Shown piece after piece: positions 7,584 to 15,565 of a DNA stretch of 42,936 nucleotides. Position 1 is the stretch's first letter; each line of letters opens with the position of its first letter. Made by a program: the position numbers and the translations under genes. The DNA is from Asaia bogorensis (lineage in GTDB: Bacteria > Pseudomonadota > Alphaproteobacteria > Acetobacterales > Acetobacteraceae), in NCBI GenBank assembly GCA_945897825.1, contig CAMDGX010000033.1, forward strand, positions 1 through 42,936, given 5' to 3'. Below the pieces are notes generated by a model. It was given only the letters and a program-made list of their open reading frames with translations. It did not search any database and was not told where the DNA came from.

Positions 7584-8114
7584 ATGACCGAAGATGGCCG
7601 CTATGTCGCCCCCGCCCGCTGGCTGCACTGGCTGACCGCCGGGTCGATCCTGGTGATTTTCGTCACCGGGATCTGGATGGTGTTCCTCGAACCGGCCAAC
7701 GAGGCATTCAAGTTCCGGCTGTACAACACCCATGAAAGCTTCGGGGTGCTGGTGTTCGTGATGGTGCTGGCGCGGCTGTGGGTGCGCTGGCGCAACCCGC
7801 CGCCGCCGCTGCCGGAGATGCCGGGGTGGATGAAGCTGGCGGCCGGGCTCAACCATGGGGCGCTCTATGTGCTGATGGTGGTGCAGCCGGTGGTGGGGTT
7901 CCTGGCGACCAATGCCTGGGGCTTCCCGCTGAAATGGTTCTGGCTGGTGCCGCTGCCCTCGCCGATCGGGCGACATGAGGTTCTGGCGCCGATCCTGTCG
8001 CAGATCCACTGGCTGGGGGCGCTGGCGATGGGCGTGCTGCTGGTGATGCATATCGGGGCGGTGGTGCAGCATACCTTCATCCGGCGCGACGGCATTCTCG
8101 CGCGGATGGCGTAG
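7584..8114 (+). CDS. Cytochrome b561 family protein (copy 1)
   Basis: The protein has 176 residues and four predicted membrane spans (about 17-36, 52-68, 93-110 and 143-161). The opening RYVAPARWLHWLTAG is the b561/CybB signature. Histidines at 15, 50, 142 and 156 are placed in or beside the helices and can ligate two hemes b; H91 is additional. Members of the family pass electrons from ubiquinol, or act as the membrane anchor of a periplasmic redox partner. GAGAAGG is upstream of the ATG. The next gene encodes a paralogue and begins 2 bases after this stop, so the two may form a heterodimer. Confidence 0.9.
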   Translation: MTEDGRYVAPARWLHWLTAGSILVIFVTGIWMVFLEPANEAFKFRLYNTHESFGVLVFVMVLARLWVRWRNPPPPLPEMPGWMKLAAGLNHGALYVLMVVQPVVGFLATNAWGFPLKWFWLVPLPSPIGRHEVLAPILSQIHWLGALAMGVLLVMHIGAVVQHTFIRRDGILARMA

Positions 8115-8116
8115 CA

Positions 8117-8650
8117 GTGGCGTCGGAGGCGCGCTATGCGGCGCCGGCGCGGCGGCTGCATTGGCTCACCGCGGCGGTGATCGTGGCGATCGGGCTGTCG
8201 GGGCTGGCGATCACGCGGCTGCCTTTGGGGGATGTTCCCTGGCGTGGCAAGTTGTATGCGCTGCACGAGACGCTCGGCGTGCTGCTGCTGTTCCTGGCGC
8301 TGGCGCGCGTGTGGGTGCGGTTGCGCCATCCGCCGCCGCCGTTGCCGGCCGGGATGCCGGGGGCGATGCGCGGGGCGGCGCACGGGGTGCACCTGGTGCT
8401 GTATGGGCTGATGCTGTCGTTGCCGGTGATCGGCTATGTCGCCACCGATGCCGGCGGGAACCACATCAAGCTGTTCGGCTTGCTGACCCTGCCCTCGCCG
8501 GTGGGCAAGGACGAGGCGCTGGCGGCGCGGCTGGTTCACCTGCACTTCGTCGGCACGCTGACGCTGCTGGGGCTGGTGGCGGTGCATGTGCTGGCGGTGG
8601 CGTTCCACGCCGTGGTGCGCCGGGACGGGGTGTTGCGGCGGATGGCTTGA
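8117..8650 (+). CDS. Cytochrome b561 family protein (copy 2)
   Basis: The protein has 177 residues from a GTG start 2 bases after the upstream b561 stop, implying coupled translation. It has the same architecture: ARRLHWLTAAVIVAIGLSG (H15 in span 1), LHETLGVLLLF (H50 in span 2), VHLVLYGLMLSLPVIGYVATDAGG (span 3) and a last span with H-x-L-A-V-A-F-H. The PPPPLPAGMPG loop is also shared with copy 1, as is the C-terminal RRDGxLxRMA, so the pair arose by tandem duplication. It is an inner-membrane diheme electron carrier; the partner is unknown. Confidence 0.88.
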   Translation: MASEARYAAPARRLHWLTAAVIVAIGLSGLAITRLPLGDVPWRGKLYALHETLGVLLLFLALARVWVRLRHPPPPLPAGMPGAMRGAAHGVHLVLYGLMLSLPVIGYVATDAGGNHIKLFGLLTLPSPVGKDEALAARLVHLHFVGTLTLLGLVAVHVLAVAFHAVVRRDGVLRRMA

Positions 8651-8654
8651 GCCG

Positions 8655-8867
8655 TCAGGACAGCGGCTTCTGCGCCTTTTCCAGCAGGCGGGCGAAGAAG
8701 CCGGGCTTCTTGGGCGGCGGGGGCGGCTTGGCGGCTTCCTCGCGGGCCTTCGCCTCCTGCGCGCGCTCCTTCTCCTTGGCGGCGAGCCACTTGTCCAGGC
8801 TCATGCCGGCCTTGGCGGCCCGCTTCGCCTCGTAGTCGCGCTGGCCCTTGGTCAACTGCTTCGTCAT
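8655..8867 (-). CDS. Small highly charged protein
   Basis: The protein has 70 residues. It begins MTKQLTKGQRDYEAKRAAKAG and continues with a Lys/Glu/Ala-rich helix (WLAAKEKERAQEAKAREEA), a polyproline run (PPPPPKKPG) and an amphipathic tail FFARLLEKAQKPLS. Composition suggests a cytoplasmic, partly disordered helical protein. It lies between the convergent b561 pair (4 bases away) and the ABC operon (47 bases downstream of the permease stop on the same strand), and could be the last gene of that operon. I recognise no named family. Confidence 0.65.
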   Translation of the reverse strand: MTKQLTKGQRDYEAKRAAKAGMSLDKWLAAKEKERAQEAKAREEAAKPPPPPKKPGFFARLLEKAQKPLS

Positions 8868-8914
8868 GGCATCCTCATCGCTGGCACCTCTATTGGCAGC
8901 CCGCCCCGGCCGCT

Positions 8915-9673
8915 TCAAGTACCCCCCGCTTCGCCGCGGCGGCGCAGCAGCCAGCGCCCGAACACGCCCAGCACGGCATGGATCGCGATGCCGGCGGCGG
9001 ACAGCAGCACGAGGGCGGCGAACATGCGCGGGATCTGCAGCCGGTAGCCGGATTCCAGGATGCGGTAGGCGAGGCCCGAGGCGAAGCCGCCCGCGCCGGC
9101 GACGAACTCCGCCACCACCGCGCCCACGAGCGCGAGCCCGCCGGAGACGCGCAGGCCGGCGAGGAAATACGGCAGGGCCGCCGGCAGGCGCAACAGGCGC
9201 AGCGTGGCCCAGCTGCCGGCGCCATTGAGGCGGAACAGGTCCAGCAACTCGGGCGGGGGGGAGGCGAGGCCGATCGTGGTGTTCGAGAAGATCGGGAAGA
9301 ACGCGACGATCGTGGCGCAGGCGACCAGCGCGGCGAAGGGGTCGCCGACCCAGGCGATGATCAGGGGGGCGATGGCGACGACCGGCGTCACCTGCAACGC
9401 CACCGCCCAGGGCTGGATGGCGGCGCGCGCCCAGCGGCTGGCGGTGATCGCCACGGCCATGCCGACGCCGAGGACGGTGGAGACGGCCAGGGCCGTGAAG
9501 GTGACGACGAGGGTGGAGGCGAGGGACCCCAGCAGCAGCAGGGGCGCGGCCACGAAGGCCTGGACGATGGCGATCGGGCCGGGGATGAGATAGGCCGGCA
9601 CGCCTGTCGCCCACACCGCGCCCTGCCACAGGGCGAGCGCCACCAGGCCGGCGATGACGGGGGGCCAGCTCAT
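8915..9673 (-). CDS. ABC transporter permease (SsuC/ThiX type)
   Basis: The protein has 252 residues and about six membrane spans. The BPD_transp_1 domain shows the cytoplasmic EAA-like loop at ELLDLFRLNGAGSWATLRLLRLPAALPY, followed by LAGLRVSGGLALVGAVVAEF, as in the nitrate/sulfonate/taurine and pyrimidine-precursor permeases. Its ATG overlaps the ATPase stop by 4 bases (ATGA at 9670-9673). It forms the inner-membrane channel with the ATPase and the binding protein encoded upstream in the same operon. Substrate is not readable from the permease. Confidence 0.9.
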   Translation of the reverse strand: MSWPPVIAGLVALALWQGAVWATGVPAYLIPGPIAIVQAFVAAPLLLLGSLASTLVVTFTALAVSTVLGVGMAVAITASRWARAAIQPWAVALQVTPVVAIAPLIIAWVGDPFAALVACATIVAFFPIFSNTTIGLASPPPELLDLFRLNGAGSWATLRLLRLPAALPYFLAGLRVSGGLALVGAVVAEFVAGAGGFASGLAYRILESGYRLQIPRMFAALVLLSAAGIAIHAVLGVFGRWLLRRRGEAGGT

Positions 9674-10416
9674 GTGGGTGCCATCGCGCCGCGCAGCACG
9701 CCGGTGATCTCGCGCACCAGTGCGCCGTATTCGGCGGTGAAGCGCGTCGCCGGCTCGGGTGCGAGGGGCGAGGCCAGTTCGGTGGCGATGCGGCCGGGGC
9801 GCGGCGTCATCACCACGATGCGGCGCGCCAGGAAGGCGGCCTCGTAGATCGAGTGGGTGACGAACACGATGGTGCAGCCGACCTCGCGCCACAGCGCCAG
9901 CAGGTCGTCCTGCAGGGCGTGGCGGGTGAATTCGTCGAGGGCCGCGAAGGGCTCGTCCATCAGCAGCACGCGCGGCCGGCCGACCAGGGCGCGGGCGATG
10001 GAGACGCGCATGCGCATGCCGCCGGAGAGTTCGCGCGGGCGGGCGCCCTCGAAGCCGGCCAGGCCGACGCGGGCCAGCGCGGCGCGCACCTCGGCGCTCG
10101 CGGCCTCCCGCGCGATGCCGCGCAGGCGCAGCGGCAGCCACACGTTTTCCTCGGCGGTGGCCCAGGGCAGCAGCGTCGCGTCCTGGAACACGACGCCGAT
10201 CTCGCCCGGGCCAGGCGCGCCGCCGGCCCAGCGCAGCGCGCCAGAATCGGGTGCGTCGAGCCCGGCGATCAGCCGCAACAGGGTGGACTTGCCGCAGCCG
10301 GAGGGGCCGAGCAGGGCGACGAAATCGCCGGCCGCGATGGCGAGGTTGGCACCGCGCAGGGCCTCGGTGCCGTTCGGGAAGCGGCGGCCGACGCCCTCGA
10401 TGGCCAGCAGCGTCAT
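9670..10416 (-). CDS. ABC transporter ATP-binding protein (SsuB/ThiZ type)
   Basis: The protein has 248 residues. Walker A is GPSGCGKST (37-45), the Q-loop is VVFQDATLLPW (about 75-85), the signature is LSGGMRMR (130-137), Walker B is LLMDEPFAALDE (151-162) and the switch histidine is in FVTHSIYEA. The LPW after the Q-loop and the MTPRPGRI tail are usual for the nitrate/sulfonate/taurine-type importers. The gene overlaps its neighbours on both sides by 4 bases (with the PRTase-HAD stop at 10413 and the permease start at 9673). It powers uptake by the operon's permease. Confidence 0.93.
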   Translation of the reverse strand: MTLLAIEGVGRRFPNGTEALRGANLAIAAGDFVALLGPSGCGKSTLLRLIAGLDAPDSGALRWAGGAPGPGEIGVVFQDATLLPWATAEENVWLPLRLRGIAREAASAEVRAALARVGLAGFEGARPRELSGGMRMRVSIARALVGRPRVLLMDEPFAALDEFTRHALQDDLLALWREVGCTIVFVTHSIYEAAFLARRIVVMTPRPGRIATELASPLAPEPATRFTAEYGALVREITGVLRGAMAPT

Positions 10417-11360
10417 CGCCGGGATGCGGCGCCGACGATCCAGTGCCGGGCCTCCGCGGGCGACCACCAGCTGACCACCAGGTGCTGCGCGTGCGCGGCG
10501 ATGCGGATCGCCTGTTCGGGTTCGCTTTCGACGAAATGGGTGCAGCCCCAGCGTGTGGCGGCCTCGGCCTTGTAGCGGGCGACGGAATCGAGGTCGGTGG
10601 GCGTGCCGGCCGGGCGCATCTGGAGCGGCAGGCCGCCATGGCCGTGGCGGGCGAGCCAGCTTCGCGTCGGCTGCTCGTCGATGTCGGGCCGGCCGGTGAT
10701 GACCACGGCGCGATCGGCGGAGAAATCGGGCAGCGTGGCGAAGGGGGCCAGTTCGGCGCGGCGGGCCAGGGCGGCCGCGAGGTCGGAATCGTAGTCGGCG
10801 CGGGTGATGTCGGGCAGGAAGATGCCGTCGAGATCGAGGCCGAAGAAGGGGGCTTCGTGCGCGCGGTCGGCGGGCTCGCCCAGGGCGCGGCGGGCGCGGG
10901 CGGCGGGCGTGGCCTCGCCGCGCTCCCATGGCAGGCGGAAGAATTCGGTCATCGGGTGCGACAGGTCGGGGATGAGGCCGGTGGTCTGCGGGTCGTGCAC
11001 GATGGTCAGGCTCAGCGTCTCGGACCCTGCTGCGGCGCAATCGGCCAGCACGGCGCGCATGGTGGCGCCGGTGGCGCAGCAATCGTCGACCACCAGCAGC
11101 CGGCCGCGCGGGCGCTCGCCGAGCCAGGTGACGGTGTTGGCGCGCCGGTCCCAGGCGACCATCGCCATCGGCAGGGCGAGCATCGCGGCGGCCATGGTGG
11201 CCGGCACCAGCCCGCCGCGGACGATCGCCACCACGGTGTCCGGCTGCCACGCGGCGGCGCGGTCCATCAGGGCGGCGACCATGCGCTCGGCCTGGTCGTA
11301 GCCGATGAAATGCGGCATGCGGCTGGTGTCGAGGCCCTTCCAGGGCGCGGGAGCCGTCAC
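10413..11360 (-). CDS. Phosphoribosyltransferase-HAD hydrolase fusion
   Basis: The protein has 315 residues from GTG at 11360, which overlaps the binding-protein stop (GTGA). Residues 1-160 are a type I phosphoribosyltransferase: VVAIVRGGLVPA (43-54) and the PRPP-binding motif RLLVVDDCCATGATM (87-101). Residues 170-315 look like a HAD-type hydrolase: GLDLDGIF (174-181) supplies the DxDG nucleophile motif and VVITGRP the second motif; a lysine follows in RYKAEAATRWG. A PRTase turns a nucleobase plus PRPP into a nucleotide; a HAD domain can remove the phosphate. Sitting between the binding protein and the ATPase, it probably processes the imported compound, arguing for a nucleobase or pyrimidine-like substrate. 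That link is inference. Confidence 0.8.
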   Translation of the reverse strand: MTAPAPWKGLDTSRMPHFIGYDQAERMVAALMDRAAAWQPDTVVAIVRGGLVPATMAAAMLALPMAMVAWDRRANTVTWLGERPRGRLLVVDDCCATGATMRAVLADCAAAGSETLSLTIVHDPQTTGLIPDLSHPMTEFFRLPWERGEATPAARARRALGEPADRAHEAPFFGLDLDGIFLPDITRADYDSDLAAALARRAELAPFATLPDFSADRAVVITGRPDIDEQPTRSWLARHGHGGLPLQMRPAGTPTDLDSVARYKAEAATRWGCTHFVESEPEQAIRIAAHAQHLVVSWWSPAEARHWIVGAASRR

Positions 11361-12346
11361 CGCTTCAGCTCGATCCCCACGCGCCGGTTCACGAAGCGCG
11401 TCGTGTAGGCCTTGGCGATGTCGATGCCGGGCTTGTGGACGCCGATGGCCACCTGGGAGTCGTAGAACGCCTTCCAGCGTTCGTCGGTCATGGCGCCGAT
11501 GCCCAGCTTCAGCGCGTCGCCGGAATCGAGGATACCGCGCTCCTTCATGACGCGATGGCCGTAGTCGATCAGGTCCTGCGCCATCTCGGGATTGGCCTCG
11601 CGGATCAGCCGGTTGGCCGGGGCGGGGTCGCCGTAGAGGTAGGAATACCAGCCCTCGATCGAGGCATCGATGAAGCGCTGCACCAGGTCGGGCTTCTGGT
11701 CGACGAGGCGGCGCGAGGTGGTGACGATGTTGGCGTAGCCGAGGTAGCCCGCGTCGGACAGCATCAGCACGCGCGGCACGATGCCGGATTCCTTCTGGAT
11801 CAGGAACGGCTCCGACGAGACGTAGCCCTGCTGCACCAGGTTCCGGTTGGCGATGAACGGGGCCATGTTGAAGGTGTAGGGCCGGATCTGGCTGTCGGTG
11901 TAGCCGTATTTCGCGGCGAGGAAGCGCCACCAGCCGGCGCGGGTGTCGGCGCCGATGGCGATCGGCTTGCCCTTCAGCGCCTCGAAGCTGTCATTGCCCA
12001 CGTTCGGGTGGGCGATCAGCACCGCGGGTTCCTTCTGGTACATCGCGGCCACGGCGAGGTAGGGCAGGCCCTCGGCGGCGAACTCGATGGCGCGGCCGCC
12101 GGCGAGGTTGAAGTCGATCTGGCCGGCGATCATCAACTGCATGTGGTTCACCTGCGGCCCGCCCTGGCGGATCGTCACCTGCAGGCCGCGCTTGGCGTAG
12201 AGGCCGGTGGCGACGGCCTGATAGTAGCCGCCGTATTCCGCCTGGGCGACCCAGTCGAGCCCGAAGGTGACCCGCTCCTGCGCCCGGCCGGGCGCCGCGA
12301 CGGCCAGGGCCAGCATCGCCAGCGCCACGACAGTACTCAGCCTCAT
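11357..12346 (-). CDS. NMT1/THI5-like ABC transporter substrate-binding protein
   Basis: The protein has 329 residues with a signal peptide (LSTVVALAMLALAVAAPGRAQ, cleavage after GRA). The mature start RVTFGLDWVAQAEYGGYYQA matches the LDW...(H/Y)GG-Y pattern of THI5/NMT1-type pyrimidine-precursor binding proteins (ThiY-like), followed by GLYAKRGLQVTI and GQIDFNLAG. It acts in the periplasm and delivers ligand to the permease. GGGGAT lies about 9 bases upstream of ATG 12346; an in-frame ATG at 12361 is possible. It is the first gene of the four-gene operon. I looked for a TPP riboswitch upstream and saw none, so thiamine-precursor uptake is possible but not supported by regulation. Confidence 0.85.
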   Translation of the reverse strand: MRLSTVVALAMLALAVAAPGRAQERVTFGLDWVAQAEYGGYYQAVATGLYAKRGLQVTIRQGGPQVNHMQLMIAGQIDFNLAGGRAIEFAAEGLPYLAVAAMYQKEPAVLIAHPNVGNDSFEALKGKPIAIGADTRAGWWRFLAAKYGYTDSQIRPYTFNMAPFIANRNLVQQGYVSSEPFLIQKESGIVPRVLMLSDAGYLGYANIVTTSRRLVDQKPDLVQRFIDASIEGWYSYLYGDPAPANRLIREANPEMAQDLIDYGHRVMKERGILDSGDALKLGIGAMTDERWKAFYDSQVAIGVHKPGIDIAKAYTTRFVNRRVGIELKR

Positions 12347-12767
12347 TGGTTCAATCCCCATCGATGCACCACCGGGCGAGCATGTTGGCTTGCCACCCCG
12401 CTTGTCGAGTGCCGCCGCGGCGCCCGCGCGCGATTGCAGTATTTTATTCTGATATCGTTTCATCCTGACCGCTGCAGGATCCATGGCGACGCTATTTTTC
12501 GCCCCATTTCCGTCTTGAGAAACTATTCAAGTTTTTCCAGACGCTCCATGTGACCATAAAATCAAGCAATCACCCAAGATATCGAGTCCCAGGAATCGCA
12601 TCACGTTTGCGAGTGACAGCACTTCAACTGTTCGTCATAAGGGCCACGACACACCACGACGGTTTGTTGTTCCGCAAGATGAATTCTTGCGACTCACTTA
12701 TGATCGACTGCCCCTTGGCTGCGCCACGGCCGCGGGAAGGTCGGACCTCTGCTGGGAGACCCACCGC
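12347..12767. other. Intergenic region between divergent operons
   Basis: The stretch is noticeably AT-richer than the genes around it. On the minus strand TAAAAT (12446-12441) is a good -10 for the ABC operon, giving a leader of roughly 90 bases; no convincing -35 accompanies it. On the plus strand TATGAT (12699-12704) may serve the beta-helix/Hint gene. No RNA gene, riboswitch or repeat is seen. Confidence 0.5.
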
Positions 12768-14717
12768 ATGGCTCTGCTGAACGTTGGCGCCGGACAGGCC
12801 TATCTCACCATCGCCGCCGCCGTCGCGGCATCGTCCCCGGGCGACACGATCCTGATCGCCGCGGGCACCTACACGAACGACTTCGCCTATATCGGCCACG
12901 ACCTGACGCTGAAGGGCGTCGGCGGCCTGGCAAAGCTCGAGGCCACCACCGCGCCGCCGAACGGCAAGGCCATCCTGACGACCAATGCCAATGTCACCAT
13001 CGACCACCTGGAGTTCACCGGCTGCGCGGTGCCGGACGAGAACGGCGCCGGCATCCGCTACGAGGGCGGCAGCCTCACGGTCAGCCACTCCTGGTTCCAC
13101 CACAACCAGAACGGCATCCTGGCCGCATCCTCCCCCGGCGGCCAGATCTCGATCGACCACAGCGAGTTCGACCACAACGGCAACAACGACGGCAAGACGC
13201 ACAACATCTACGTCAACGACATCGCCCGCCTGTCCATCACCAACAGCTTCTTCCACGATGTCAGCCAGGGCCACCACATCAAGAGCCGCGCGCAGGAGAC
13301 GGTTGTCACCGGCAGCCGGCTGGTCGACGGCGCCACCTACGGCGGCAGCTACAGCATCGACCTGCCCAATGGCGGGGTCGCGACCATCACCGGCAACTAT
13401 ATCGAGCAGGGGCCGCTCGCACCCAACCGCACGCTGATCCACCTGGGCGGCGAGCCGTACGCCTCCTACCCCGGCACCAGCCTGACGATGACCGGCAACA
13501 TCTTCGTCAACCTCGCCACCAGCGGGCCGCCGGTGCTGTTCCGGAACGACTTCTGGCTCGACGGCGTTAACGCGCCCGCGACGATCAGCGGCAACACGCT
13601 GTACGGCATCACCCCCGACCAGATGGTCGTCGGCACCGCCACCATCGGCGCGAACAGCTTCCCGACGGGCCCATTTCCGACACCCGACCTGTCATCGCCG
13701 ATCGATGCTGCCTGCTTCCGGGCCGGCACCCGGCTCGCCACGCCGGAGGGGCCGGTGGCGGTGGAGGACCTCGATCCCGGCGACGAGGTGACGACCGCCT
13801 TCGGCGCCCGGTTGAAGGTGCGCTGGATCGGCCATCGCACGCTGGATTGCCGCCGCCATCCGCGGCCGTGGGACGTGATGCCGGTGCGCATCGAAGCCGG
13901 CGCCTTCCGCCCCGGCATGCCACGCCGCGACCTGTGGCTGTCGCCCGACCACGCCCTGTTCGTGGACGGCGTGCTGATCCCGGTGCGCTACCTGATGAAC
14001 GGCGCCACGATCCTCCAGGAAGAGACCGACGAGGTCACCTATTTCCACGTCGAGACGCAGAACGCGACCGGTGCCGCCAGCCACACCGTGCTGCTGGCCG
14101 AGGGCCTGCCCGCCGAAAGCTACCTCGACACGGGCAATCGCCGCGCCTTCGCCAATGGCGGCGGCGAACTGCAGCTGCATCCCGATTTCGCGCTCGACAT
14201 CTGGAAGCGGGCCGGGATCGCGCCGCTGGTGCTGGAGGGCCCGATCCTGCGCGCGGTGCGCCATCGCCTGGCCATGCGCGCCATCGCCATGGGCCATCGC
14301 CTGGTGAACAACCCGTGCCTCACGCTGGAAGTGGATGGGCGCGTGGTGCCGCAGCAGCCGGGGGAAGGCCCGTCGGTGTTCCTGCTACCGCCCGGCGCGC
14401 GGGAGGCACGGCTGCATTCGCGCACCTTCGTGCCGGCGCATGTGATCGCCGGCAGCGACGACCATCGCCCCCTGGGGGCTGGCATCACCCGCCTGGCGCT
14501 GGACTGGCAGCCGGTCGACCTCGCGGCGCTCGGGGATGGCTGGCACACGCCGGAGCCCGGGCACCGCTGGAGCAACGGCGCCGGGCGGATCGTGCTGAAC
14601 GGCGCAAGGCGGGTGGACGTGGAGGCGGGCGTGCCCGGCCTCTACTGGGAACGCGAGGTGCCGGCGCTGGCCCCGCCGGCCCGTCGCCCCAGCACGTGGC
14701 GGCCCATGGCGGTCTGA
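12768..14717 (+). CDS. Parallel beta-helix protein with C-terminal Hint domain
   Basis: The protein has 649 residues. Residues 1-300 resemble a right-handed parallel beta-helix (pectate-lyase-like): LNVGAGQAYLTIAAAVAAS, then repeated short strands with NG, DH and HN turns (GNNDGKTHNIYVNDIARL, HHNQNGI). The Hint domain (Hint_2 type) starts at Cys316 in DAACFRAGTRLATPEG, continues VEDLDPGDEV, and has LSPDHALFVDGVLIPVRYLMNGATI and SYLDTGNRRAF. A further 200 residues follow. There is no standard signal peptide, so export, if any, would use a C-terminal route. Hint domains self-cleave at their N-terminal Cys; release or ester-linking of the beta-helix part is plausible. GGGAGA precedes the ATG. 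A second Hint protein is at 34024-35595. Confidence 0.85.
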   Translation: MALLNVGAGQAYLTIAAAVAASSPGDTILIAAGTYTNDFAYIGHDLTLKGVGGLAKLEATTAPPNGKAILTTNANVTIDHLEFTGCAVPDENGAGIRYEGGSLTVSHSWFHHNQNGILAASSPGGQISIDHSEFDHNGNNDGKTHNIYVNDIARLSITNSFFHDVSQGHHIKSRAQETVVTGSRLVDGATYGGSYSIDLPNGGVATITGNYIEQGPLAPNRTLIHLGGEPYASYPGTSLTMTGNIFVNLATSGPPVLFRNDFWLDGVNAPATISGNTLYGITPDQMVVGTATIGANSFPTGPFPTPDLSSPIDAACFRAGTRLATPEGPVAVEDLDPGDEVTTAFGARLKVRWIGHRTLDCRRHPRPWDVMPVRIEAGAFRPGMPRRDLWLSPDHALFVDGVLIPVRYLMNGATILQEETDEVTYFHVETQNATGAASHTVLLAEGLPAESYLDTGNRRAFANGGGELQLHPDFALDIWKRAGIAPLVLEGPILRAVRHRLAMRAIAMGHRLVNNPCLTLEVDGRVVPQQPGEGPSVFLLPPGAREARLHSRTFVPAHVIAGSDDHRPLGAGITRLALDWQPVDLAALGDGWHTPEPGHRWSNGAGRIVLNGARRVDVEAGVPGLYWEREVPALAPPARRPSTWRPMAV

Positions 14718-14775
14718 GGCGAAGAAGTCGCCGGCCGGCCTTGCCAAGCCGCCGGCGCCGCCGCAACTGTGCGGG

Positions 14776-15555
14776 ATGAGCACGCCCGCCCCTCACCCGG
14801 CCCCCCACCCCGCCTATGGCATCTCCGCCACCATCTCCTTCGGCCTCGCCGGCCGGCGCGCCATCGTCACCGGCCATCGCGGCGGCATCGGGGGCGCGGT
14901 CGCCGCGCTGTTCGCCGCCGACGGTGCGGAGGTGATCGGCCTCGACCTGCCGGAGTTCAACCTCGCCGATGCCGCGACCGTGGAGGCGCGCGCCGCCGCC
15001 ATGATCGCCGAGCGCGGCCCGGTGGACATCCTGGTCAACTGCGCCGGCATCACCGTGCTGGGCAGCGTGCTGGAAACCGACCTGGACGAGGTGCAGCGGG
15101 TTTTCGCGGTGAACTTCCTCGCCCCCTACGCGCTGATGCGCGCCGTGCTGCCGGGCATGATCGCGCGGGGCAAGGGCGCGATCATCAACGTTGCCTCCGA
15201 CCAGGCGCTGATCGGCAAGCCGCTCTCGGCCGCCTATGGCGCGAGCAAGGCGGCCATCGCCCAGCTTTCGCGCTCGGCCGCGCTGGACTGGGCGGCGCAC
15301 GGCATCCGCGTGAACGCGATCGCGCCGGGCAGCACCGATACCGTGATGCTGAACCAGGTGATCGGCCAACTCGCCGCCAAATACCCCGACCGTTTCCCCA
15401 CCGATTCGGCCGGCGCCTACACAGACGCGGTGCCGATGAAGCGCTTCGCCGACCCCGGGGAGATCGCGGCCGCCATCGCCTTCCTCGCATCGGACGCCGC
15501 AAGCTTCGTCACCGGCGTGGTCTTCCCGGTGGACGGGGGCACGACGGCAGCATGA
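14776..15555 (+). CDS. SDR family oxidoreductase
   Basis: The protein has 259 residues. It has the classical SDR pattern: cofactor loop TGHRGGIGG (32-40), NCAG (88-91), catalytic S141, Y154 and K158 (YGASK), then PG for the cofactor nicotinamide, and a C-terminal FVTGVVFPVDGGTT. The cofactor loop has H-R in place of the common G-S. After the first beta-alpha unit an acidic residue (GLDLPEF) suggests NAD rather than NADP. The 25 residues before the Rossmann fold are Pro/His-rich. Gene order with a second SDR 10 bases downstream suggests an operon for a sugar or hydroxy-acid oxidation; the substrate is unknown. Confidence 0.9.
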   Translation: MSTPAPHPAPHPAYGISATISFGLAGRRAIVTGHRGGIGGAVAALFAADGAEVIGLDLPEFNLADAATVEARAAAMIAERGPVDILVNCAGITVLGSVLETDLDEVQRVFAVNFLAPYALMRAVLPGMIARGKGAIINVASDQALIGKPLSAAYGASKAAIAQLSRSAALDWAAHGIRVNAIAPGSTDTVMLNQVIGQLAAKYPDRFPTDSAGAYTDAVPMKRFADPGEIAAAIAFLASDAASFVTGVVFPVDGGTTAA

Positions 15556-15565
15556 GGGGGGCGGC

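Noticed and set aside
12347-12480. TPP riboswitch upstream of the THI5-like binding protein
   Set aside because: No CTGAGA-type core or ACC-TGA pairing elements were seen in the minus-strand leader.
12768-14717. Intein or homing element
   Set aside because: The Hint domain has no C-terminal extein host protein and no homing endonuclease; it is a Hint_2-type autoprocessing domain.
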